The position numbers and the translations under genes are program-made. Below, piece by piece: positions 1-6,018 of a stretch of DNA of 7,598 nt. How positions within the stretch are numbered: the first letter of the stretch is position 1; the number at the start of each line of letters is the position of its first letter. Source of the stretch: Acidobacteriota bacterium (lineage in GTDB: Bacteria; Acidobacteriota; Vicinamibacteria; Vicinamibacterales; UBA8438); assembly GCA_012963185.1 (NCBI GenBank), contig DTWD01000199.1, positions 1 to 7,598 of the forward strand. Reading direction: 5' to 3'. Under the pieces are notes generated by a model. That model searched no databases, was not told the origin of the DNA, and saw nothing but the letters and a program-made list of their open reading frames with translations.

Positions 1-1069
1 CTATTTTGACGATTCAAGTGACCCGCGTTTCGGTATGACGTCTCAAACGGTGGTTGGGAGGGCGAGGTATGACTTTTACTCTGAATCATATCTTGGTGCC
101 ATCATGACCGCGCGGGAATTTGACCAGGATTACAGTCGAGTCGCTGGTATTGACGGACGATTCCGTCTTGGACAAACACATCGCTTAAGCTTCACGGCCG
201 TGGGCTCGTCTTCGCATAGTGAGGAAGAGGGTGATCTTGCTGGTTCAGCAATCGAGGCGAACTTAACCCGACAAGGTCGAAACTTTGGATACAGCGCGTC
301 GTATGGAAGTATTGACCCTGAGTTTCGTGCAGAGAGTGGATTTATTCCGCGAGTGGATCTACAACAAGCGAATGCGACGATGTCTTACCGTTGGTGGCCG
401 GAGTCTACACTTATGACATGGGGACCTTCGGTCACCTACTTCCGACTTTATGATCACACCGGTGAGCTTCAGGATGAACAGATCCAAGCTCAGACAAGTT
501 TTCAGTTTCGAAACAATATTTCATTCAACGCCACAGTAAATCGAGATTTGGAACGGTATCGGGAGATCGATTTTCGAAAAACGAATTACGGTTTATTTGG
601 CGTTGTGAGTGGTCGGACTTTGTCTATCTATGGTGGGTTTAATGGGGGCGATGGAATTCTCTTCGATGAGAATCCATACGTCGGTCGAAATATCGTGGGT
701 AACATTAATTTTAGTGTTCGCCTTCACTCACGTATGCGGGTTGAACTCAATAACATTTTCAGTCAATTTGTGAATCGTGCTCAAAACTCGGAAGTGTTTG
801 ACGTGAAGATTTTTCGGACACGAACGACATTTCAGCTGAGTCGCCGTTTTCTACTACGTTATATTGCGGAGCACAATACCCAAGCCGTGAGCGTTGGTAA
901 TAATTTGTTGTTTACTTATCGTATTAATGCCGGCACGGTTGTGTTTGTCGGTTATGACGATCGGTACCAGCGTGGAACCCGTATTGACAATACTTTGTTT
1001 CCCTTTACAAGTTTGCAGCGAACGAACCGTGCGGTGTTTACGAAATTGTCTTATTTGTTTCGTTTGTGA
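1..1069 (+). CDS. DUF5916-family outer-membrane protein, C-terminal part (5' end outside window)
   Basis: The frame is open from base 2 (Y-F-D-D-S-S-D-P-R-F-G...) to the TGA at 1067-1069, so the ATG at 35 is internal and the gene starts upstream of the window. The visible 355 residues align along their whole length with residues from about 610 to the end of the 977-residue protein at 3064-5997. Shared blocks include GRARYD-YSES, WGPSVTY, FRNNIS, EVFDVKI/LVFDVKI, YRINAGTV/YRVNAGTV, LQRTNRA and YLFR. Alternating polar/aromatic strands and an ending in -KLSYLFRL fit the transmembrane beta-barrel half of DUF5916 proteins, which usually follows a CBM9-like domain. It therefore probably sits in the outer membrane; substrate and function are unknown. 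It lacks the Gly-rich loop and the DxDGDG loop of its paralogue. It may be co-transcribed with the gene at 1133. The family call is firm, the role is not. Confidence 0.85.
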   Translation, partial: YFDDSSDPRFGMTSQTVVGRARYDFYSESYLGAIMTAREFDQDYSRVAGIDGRFRLGQTHRLSFTAVGSSSHSEEEGDLAGSAIEANLTRQGRNFGYSASYGSIDPEFRAESGFIPRVDLQQANATMSYRWWPESTLMTWGPSVTYFRLYDHTGELQDEQIQAQTSFQFRNNISFNATVNRDLERYREIDFRKTNYGLFGVVSGRTLSIYGGFNGGDGILFDENPYVGRNIVGNINFSVRLHSRMRVELNNIFSQFVNRAQNSEVFDVKIFRTRTTFQLSRRFLLRYIAEHNTQAVSVGNNLLFTYRINAGTVVFVGYDDRYQRGTRIDNTLFPFTSLQRTNRAVFTKLSYLFRL

Positions 1070-1132
1070 GGTTGCTCTTTTTCTGGGCGCTGACGATTGC
1101 ATAAGGAACGATGGTTCTAACCGCGGACGTTT

Positions 1133-1696
1133 ATGACGATATCTGATAGCGGCATTGCCTTGGACCTTGCGCCGATTGACCTTCCGAACCCTGACGGTGA
1201 AAGGATAATTCTTGGCTCTCTTTGGGAGACAGAGCCTGCAGTATTGGTGTTCTTACGCCACTACGGATGAATTTTTTGTCGGCAACACATCGCGCAGTTG
1301 CGTGATTATGAATCGGAAATTCGTGAGGCTGGCGGTAGTGTTGCAGCAGTGGGACTTGGTGATGTGAACTATGCACGCGATTTCCGAGAACAAACCGGAA
1401 TTACGTTCCCATTGTTGGTGGACGAGAAACGTATGGCGTACAAGGTTGCGGAATTGAAACACGCGTCCCTTCTGCACCTCTTCCGGCGGCGGAACTTTCG
1501 TGCCAGAAATGCCGCTCAGGCGGACGGTCACCGCCAGTACAAAGTGGGAACAAATCCTTTCCAGTTGGGAGGGGCCTTTGTTATTGCGCCTGGAAATATT
1601 GAACTCTTTGCTTATGCGAGCGAGACCTTTGGAGATAACGCGCCCGTCAGTGAGATGTTAGACGTGCTTCGGAGATACTCACGAATTAGTTCATAG
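1133..1696 (+). CDS. Peroxiredoxin-like (AhpC/TSA, PRXL2/SelL-related) selenoprotein with in-frame UGA (Sec46)
   Basis: Reading from the ATG at 1133 gives 187 residues if the UGA at 1268-1270 is read as selenocysteine. The part before it (beta strands A-V-L-V-F-L-R-H-Y-G) and the part after it (I-F-C-R-Q-H-I-A-Q-L-R) are in one frame and together make a normal thioredoxin-fold protein of this family. Homologues typically have F-L-R-H-F-G-C-x-F-C-R-E at this point, so UGA replaces the first Cys and the motif becomes U46-I-F-C49. Later family features are present: a VAVGLGD-like strand, F-P-L-L-V-D, H-R-Q-Y-K-V-G-T-N-P-F-Q-L-G-G-A-F-V-I and a C-terminal helix. There is no signal peptide, so it is probably a cytoplasmic thiol/selenol redox enzyme (peroxide or disulfide reduction); the substrate is unknown. 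The start is limited by an in-frame TAA at 1118-1120, making 1133 the only ATG before the UGA; its SD (GCGGA, 1123-1127) is weak. A nonsense mutation or sequencing error is the alternative, but the hairpin after the UGA argues against it. Confidence 0.85.
1268..1270 (+). other. Recoded UGA codon, predicted selenocysteine
   Basis: This TGA lies between the codons for H-Y-G and I-F-C inside an otherwise uninterrupted family-length frame. It occupies the position of the catalytic or resolving Cys in Cys-containing homologues. A second Cys three residues later (TGT 1277-1279) gives a UxxC redox motif, a common arrangement in bacterial selenoproteins. The upstream gene ends in TGA (1067-1069), so TGA also acts as stop here, which argues against a Trp-type code change. 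Confidence 0.85.
1286..1310 (+). promoter_or_regulatory. Candidate bacterial SECIS hairpin
   Basis: Immediately downstream of the UGA, 1289-1295 (ATCGCGC) pairs with 1300-1306 (GCGTGAT) as seven consecutive pairs, one of them G-U. They close a four-base loop AGTT at 1296-1299. Two further pairs (1286-1310, 1287-1309) are possible below a small internal loop. The loop starts 25 nt after the UGA and its second base is G. Known bacterial SECIS elements have a short apical loop with G in the first two positions and lie about 16-37 nt after the UGA, so this fits. It would recruit SelB charged with Sec-tRNA. It lies wholly in coding sequence (codons for H-I-A-Q-L-R-D-Y). Pairing was judged by eye, without an energy calculation. 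Confidence 0.7.
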
Positions 1697-1727
1697 TGCC
1701 CGCTGTTTTCCTGTGTATCACCAGTGA

Positions 1728-2912
1728 CTATACGCGAGACACTCGTTGCCCACCGAGTACGGTTTCAGAAGGAAACAAGCGTTGCGTGCCAACACGAAGG
1801 TTCTCGTAGTTGTCAATAAATTCGAACGTTCCTTCACGAAGTTCAAGGACCGCGACGTCGGCCGGGGCACCCACGTTCAGGGTACCGCGGTCACGAAACA
1901 CCGGGTAGATTCGTGAGGCGTTCAGTGTCGCTCGAGCTACTACCTGGTCTATCGTCAGACCAAAATTCAAAAACTTTGACATGACGTTTGGGAAATCGAT
2001 GACACTTGACGCGCTTCGGCTCGTAGTGTTGCCATCGGTTGAAATCGTGTCTGGCCAGAATCCGGCCTGCATGATGCGGTCGAACGTATCCCAGAGCAAG
2101 TGCCCCGTTCTGCCGTTGGCCACGTCGAACCACACCCCTCGCCGTCGGGCGGCAAGAACAGCCGGAAAGATCAGTCCATCGTCGTCAATGATGGCATTCG
2201 GCGGTGGGGCCAGCATGTGAGTGACGATATCACCGGCTTTCAGTTGGTCGACGAGGATAGAAAATGGCGATGCGGTTTGGCCCATGTGGATCATCAGCGG
2301 CAGATCAAAAAAGGTAGCTACTTCCTGGGCTCGCCGGAGGACTTCGACGTCATCGACCGAAACACCCTCGGTTAAACGAGCCTTGACACCAATTACATAG
2401 TCACGATTGCGTGCAATGGCGGCCTTGGCTGCATTGACATCAGCCAGAGCAAGGTCATGAGTGTCACCATCCGGCAGGATTCCTTCTCGTCCAATGTTGA
2501 GCAAAACTCGTGCAGGTTGTGGTGCTGTACGTGCTATCGCGACCATGTCGTCGATCTGGTCCGCCCCTTCCGATCCGGCATCTACCCACCCTGTCACGCC
2601 ATCGGAGAGGCAAATCCGAGGACCTTCGGCATCGCGCGCATAGTGCGAATGTACGTCGAGGAGACCGGGGATGACGAGCTTGCCAGTCGCATCGATGATC
2701 TCAGTGGCGTCACCAGTAATATCAGTCTCAACCGCTTCAATCCGACCACCGGTGATGGCGACATCACCGGTCGCGTTCAGGCGCACCGAGGGATCGATGA
2801 CCCGACCACCTTTAATAATGAGGTCATAGCTGGCTGCGAATGTATGTGCAGTGCGAGTGAGCATCGCAGCAGCGGACGCAGCTGCGTAGACGAACTGGCG
2901 ACGATTAATCAT
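1728..2912 (-). CDS. Tat-exported amidohydrolase/deacetylase-like metallohydrolase
   Basis: The protein has 394 residues. The N-terminus, N-R-R-Q-F-V followed by an Ala-rich hydrophobic stretch and an Ala-containing cleavage region (about residues 25-27), resembles a twin-arginine signal, so it probably acts in the periplasm. The mature part has the amidohydrolase composite fold: an N-terminal beta-sandwich strand (YDLIIKGGRVIDP), a TIM barrel and a C-terminal return to the sandwich (GAPADVAVLEL). All ligands of a binuclear metal site are visible: H88-x-H90, K177 in GVKARL (likely carboxylated), H209, H232 and D293. The sequence resembles the COG3964-type amidohydrolase/deacetylase group (related to dihydroorotases and D-aminoacylases), including a V-M-S-K-F-L motif at 310-315. 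The substrate cannot be read from the sequence. An AGGGA ribosome site lies 8 nt before the ATG. The gene converges on the selenoprotein gene with a 31-bp gap and diverges from the gene at 3064. Confidence 0.88.
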   Translation of the reverse strand: MINRRQFVYAAASAAAMLTRTAHTFAASYDLIIKGGRVIDPSVRLNATGDVAITGGRIEAVETDITGDATEIIDATGKLVIPGLLDVHSHYARDAEGPRICLSDGVTGWVDAGSEGADQIDDMVAIARTAPQPARVLLNIGREGILPDGDTHDLALADVNAAKAAIARNRDYVIGVKARLTEGVSVDDVEVLRRAQEVATFFDLPLMIHMGQTASPFSILVDQLKAGDIVTHMLAPPPNAIIDDDGLIFPAVLAARRRGVWFDVANGRTGHLLWDTFDRIMQAGFWPDTISTDGNTTSRSASSVIDFPNVMSKFLNFGLTIDQVVARATLNASRIYPVFRDRGTLNVGAPADVAVLELREGTFEFIDNYENLRVGTQRLFPSETVLGGQRVSRV

Positions 2913-3063
2913 TATGTCTATCCCTGACTAGTTAATGACGGGATGGTGGTCTCTTTTCTTGGCCGTGTCAACAACGGATTCGAACGACTAATTCGATAAA
3001 AATGCGCTAAATCGGTTTTGCCGTGAGAAACGTTTTGTAGGTAGCTGGAGTATTGACTATGAG
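2913..3063. promoter_or_regulatory. Divergent intergenic region, presumed promoters both ways
   Basis: These 151 bp separate two divergent genes and should hold both promoters. On the minus strand a perfect TTGACA (+ strand 2966-2971) could be a -35 box for the amidohydrolase. The hexamer 17 nt further on, CACCAT, is a poor -10, so the call is weak. On the plus strand an A/T-rich stretch (about 2990-3011) may contain a -10 for the DUF5916 gene, but no good -35 was seen. No clear inverted-repeat operator was found. Confidence 0.35.
2921..2925 (-). promoter_or_regulatory. Ribosome binding site of the amidohydrolase
   Basis: On the minus strand AGGGA lies 8 nt upstream of the ATG at 2910-2912. 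This supports that start, which also gives a complete Tat-like signal. Confidence 0.6.
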
Positions 3064-5997
3064 ATGAAACGTGAGAATCGAATGGCCCGTCTGACCGCAA
3101 CCCTCATTTTCTACCTTGTCACGGTTGCTGTCGTGTTGGTGCAGACGCAAAGTCAAACTGAGATGGCTGACTTGGGATCGGTGAGTGTCGCCGTCTTTCG
3201 TTTTGTGAACGTTAGCGCTGCACCTGAAGACGAATGGATAGGTGCTGGTATTGCTGAAACTGTTGCCGCTGAGTTTGAGAGAATTGAAGGCCTAAGTGTC
3301 ATTAGGCGTGATGCGGATGAGGAAGCAATATTTGAGCTTTCCGCGGATCGCGGTGACGAAGACTTTTCTCTTGTGGCGAGGCAACGTAGCCAACAACTTG
3401 GGTCAGAATGGTTTGTTGTTGGTGGGTACCAGCGATTCACTGATCGAATGCGAATCATTGCCCGCGTAATAAATACTGACACGGGGCGCACTGGTCGTGT
3501 TGTTAAAGTTGATGGCGCAGCGGCTGAAATTTTCCAACTGCAAGACCAGGTGGTTGCCGAATTACAGAATGGATTTATGCACGAGATGCTAGGGCGATCT
3601 GAAGTCACGACGGATAGAGCACTGGAAACACCATCCCGAGTAGTCGATCGACGAGCTCCTGGTCGGGAACCGCGTACGGTTGACAATAATCGGCCACGTT
3701 CGTCAACTGATGCAACTGGGGGGAGTGCGCGAGGGAATCCAGAGAGAGGTGATGCGGGTGTTGGCCTTATTCCGGCCGCTCGAAGTCTCGCGGGTCGACC
3801 TACTGTCAAGATACCGCGGATTGATCAACCCCCGAGTATTGATGGGACATTGGACGATGTTGTGTGGGCCTCGGCGGTGCACCTTACCGAATTTGTGCAA
3901 CAGCAGCCTCTTGAGGGCGCACCGGCGACTGAAGCGACGGATATATATATTGCGTACGACAGCGATAATATTTATTTAGCAGTTCACGCACATTACTCTG
4001 ACCCAAATCTCATGCGGGCCAACCGGGTGGACCGAGACCAAGCGTTCAGTGACGATAAGGTGCGTATTTATTTCGATCCATTTCTTGATCAACAACGTGC
4101 TTACAGCTTTTCTGTGAATGGGTACGGTGTGCAGGGTGACGCAATTATTGATGCTCGTGGTCGCGGTGGCGGTGGCGGTCGCGGTCGCGGTGGAGGCCGG
4201 GGCGGTGGGTTTAGTCGTCGCGGTATTCCATATGGAGATAATTCGTGGGATGCACTCTTCGATAGTGGAGCGGAGATCGTTGCCGATGGATTTACGGCCG
4301 AATTGGCAATTCCTTTTAAGAGTCTCAGATATCCGCAGCGCGAGCGAGACAATGTGCACCAGTGGGGATTTCAGATTGTTCGAGAAATTCGAGGGAAAGA
4401 TGAGAATGTTGTCTGGGCGCCGATTTCCCGTGGCGTCTCAGGATTTCTGACTCAGATGGGATTGCTGGACGGGATGACCAATCTCTCAACCAGTCGAAAC
4501 CTTGAGATCATGCCGGTTCTGACAGGAATCCAGTTTGGTTCGATTGATAGTTCGAGTGGCGATTTCGTCGCCAAAGACCCTGAGCCTGAAGGTGGTGTCA
4601 ATCTGAAGTACGGGATCACATCCAATCTCACGGCAGATTTTACGTATAACCCTGATTTTTCTCAGATCGAATCAGATCGGCCACAGATTGAAACAAATCA
4701 GCGGTTTACGCTGTTCTATCCAGAGTTACGACCGTTCTTTCTGGAAGGTGCTGAAATATTTAATGTTTTTGGTCCAATAAATTTTGTGCATACCCGGACC
4801 ATTGTCGATCCCGATTGGGGCGGGAAAATCACGGGAAAAGTAGGTAACACCACCGTTGGATTCTTGGTGGCGAATGATGCGGCCGTGGGTGATCTCGACA
4901 GTTCTCTCAGTACCGGCTTTGGGGATTCGGCCAACGTTGCCATCGGGCGCGCACGCTACGACCTCTATTCCGAGTCCCATATCGGTGCCATGGTGACCAA
5001 CCGTGAATTTCTCGACAGTCATAGTCGGATGATGATGGCTGACGGAAGTTTTCGACTCGGGCAGACACAGAATATAGGATTTGTCGCCGTGCAGACCGAT
5101 CATCGTGATCTGGATGGCACGGAATCAGTCGGCGAAATGTTCGATATGAACTATCGACTTAACGGCCGACACTGGAACGTGTTTACAGGAGCGTACCGCC
5201 TCTCACCAGATTTCAAGACAGACGTTGGATTTGTGCGACGGGTTGACGAACAGCGGATTGTGTCGACGATTGGCTACCGATTTTGGCCAGAAACGACGAT
5301 TACTAACTGGGGGCCAAGTGTGACCTACGGTCGGAATTGGAGTTACGCAGACGTGCTCGAAGACGAGCAATTGTCTGTTAGTTTGAATACGACGTTTCGA
5401 AACAATATCAGTGCCAACGTGAGTGTTGGTCAGGACATGGAACGATTTCAAGGGATTAAATTCGATAAGTCGAGTGTTCGATTCTTCGGACGGATTAACA
5501 CGAGTCGCAAGTTTTCAATTGGTGGGTTTGTTCGGTATGGAGATGAGGTGCGATATATCGAGAATCCATTTCTCGGTCGAGGCGGCGGCGGTGGTCTATT
5601 TGCGACCGTGCGTCCCGTTTCACGTTTTCAATCCCAGATTAATCTCAGCACGAGTCGATTGCTCGACCCCCGAAATGATGACGAGCTAGTGTTTGATGTC
5701 AAAATTGTTCGTGCATTGAGTACGTATCAGTTTACGGAGCGGCTCGCTCTGAGAAATATTGCCGAGTACAACACGCTGCAAAAATCGATAGGGCTAAATT
5801 TACTCGCCAGTTATCGTGTGAATGCCGGCACCGTATTCTATATCGGCGTTGATGATCGGTTTCGGCAAGCCGATCGTATTCTCGGAGAAGACATCGACGG
5901 TGATGGCTTGAGTGATTATCTGTTTCCGTCAATTACAACGTTACAACGCACGAACCGTGCGTTTTTTACCAAACTCCAGTATCTATTTCGCTATTAA
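3064..5997 (+). CDS. DUF5916-family outer-membrane protein with TolB/FlgO-like N-terminal domain and CBM9-like domain
   Basis: The protein has 977 residues. In order: a signal peptide (basic start, hydrophobic core about residues 11-26); a TolB/FlgO-like domain (about 38-170; S-V-A-V-F-R-F-V-N then D-E-W-I-G-A-G-I-A-E-T), a fold that assembles periplasmic or envelope components; a polar, Arg/Pro-rich linker (about 171-246); a CBM9-like beta-sandwich (about 247-480; P-S-I-D-G-T-L-D-D-V-V-W, I-Y-I-A-Y-D-S-D-N-I-Y) interrupted by a Gly/Arg tract at 366-382; and a DUF5916 beta-barrel (about 480-977) ending in the aromatic Y-L-F-R-Y, as expected for BAM-inserted proteins. CBM9-like domains suggest binding of a glycan or other ligand, but no substrate is evident. 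ATG 3064 has GGAG 13 nt upstream (a long spacing); ATG 3082 is an alternative that would still keep the hydrophobic core. It is a paralogue of the gene at the left edge and converges on the gene at 6019 with only 21 bp between. Function is unknown. Confidence 0.87.
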   Translation: MKRENRMARLTATLIFYLVTVAVVLVQTQSQTEMADLGSVSVAVFRFVNVSAAPEDEWIGAGIAETVAAEFERIEGLSVIRRDADEEAIFELSADRGDEDFSLVARQRSQQLGSEWFVVGGYQRFTDRMRIIARVINTDTGRTGRVVKVDGAAAEIFQLQDQVVAELQNGFMHEMLGRSEVTTDRALETPSRVVDRRAPGREPRTVDNNRPRSSTDATGGSARGNPERGDAGVGLIPAARSLAGRPTVKIPRIDQPPSIDGTLDDVVWASAVHLTEFVQQQPLEGAPATEATDIYIAYDSDNIYLAVHAHYSDPNLMRANRVDRDQAFSDDKVRIYFDPFLDQQRAYSFSVNGYGVQGDAIIDARGRGGGGGRGRGGGRGGGFSRRGIPYGDNSWDALFDSGAEIVADGFTAELAIPFKSLRYPQRERDNVHQWGFQIVREIRGKDENVVWAPISRGVSGFLTQMGLLDGMTNLSTSRNLEIMPVLTGIQFGSIDSSSGDFVAKDPEPEGGVNLKYGITSNLTADFTYNPDFSQIESDRPQIETNQRFTLFYPELRPFFLEGAEIFNVFGPINFVHTRTIVDPDWGGKITGKVGNTTVGFLVANDAAVGDLDSSLSTGFGDSANVAIGRARYDLYSESHIGAMVTNREFLDSHSRMMMADGSFRLGQTQNIGFVAVQTDHRDLDGTESVGEMFDMNYRLNGRHWNVFTGAYRLSPDFKTDVGFVRRVDEQRIVSTIGYRFWPETTITNWGPSVTYGRNWSYADVLEDEQLSVSLNTTFRNNISANVSVGQDMERFQGIKFDKSSVRFFGRINTSRKFSIGGFVRYGDEVRYIENPFLGRGGGGGLFATVRPVSRFQSQINLSTSRLLDPRNDDELVFDVKIVRALSTYQFTERLALRNIAEYNTLQKSIGLNLLASYRVNAGTVFYIGVDDRFRQADRILGEDIDGDGLSDYLFPSITTLQRTNRAFFTKLQYLFRY
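4159..4209 (+). repeat. Gly/Arg-only tract built of GGTCGC/GGTGGC-type hexamers
   Basis: Codons 366-382 of the DUF5916 protein encode only Gly and Arg (13 Gly, 4 Arg) and are made of near-repeats of GGT-CGC and GGT-GGC. The tract interrupts the CBM9-like domain, between the strand ending N-G-Y-G-V-Q-G-D-A-I-I-D-A and the block G-I-P-Y-G-D-N-S-W-D. It is probably a flexible surface loop. Hexamer gain or loss would change its length without shifting the frame. Confidence 0.75.
5890..5916 (+). other. DxDGDGxxD calcium-binding-like loop in the barrel C-terminus
   Basis: Residues 943-951 read D-I-D-G-D-G-L-S-D, the pattern of calcium loops in EF-hands, dockerins and thrombospondin type-3 repeats. 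It lies in a loop between the last barrel strands. The paralogue at 1-1069 has a shorter loop there (G-T-R-I-D-N-T-L-F-P), so this is an insertion. Calcium binding is inferred from the motif alone. Confidence 0.55.
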
Positions 5998-6018
5998 TCG
6001 AAACGAAGACGTTCAAAT

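Noticed and set aside
1268..1270. UGA as a simple nonsense mutation (pseudogene) or a Trp codon
   Set aside because: The rest of the frame is intact to family length, the UGA is exactly at the active-site Cys, and a SECIS-like hairpin follows. Trp at this position is not expected, and TGA is a stop for the gene ending at 1069. Pseudogene cannot be fully excluded without the genome.
1298..1696. A shorter 132-residue gene starting at TTG 1298
   Set aside because: It begins inside the candidate SECIS hairpin and lacks the first strands and the U/CxxC motif of the family. The frame continues upstream to ATG 1133 if the UGA is read through.
1697..1727. Shared terminator between the convergent selenoprotein and amidohydrolase genes
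   Set aside because: No stable inverted repeat with a T-run was seen in this 31-bp gap. The same is true of the 21-bp gap at 5998-6018.
3153..3809. 218-residue open frame on the minus strand
   Set aside because: It lies wholly antisense to the DUF5916 coding region, has Ser/Thr/Arg-rich low-complexity composition and shows no recognisable domain; it is a shadow frame.
3976..4359. Minus-strand frame with an Ala-Thr repeat
   Set aside because: The repeat is the antisense reading of the Gly/Arg hexamer tract; there is no independent evidence for a gene.
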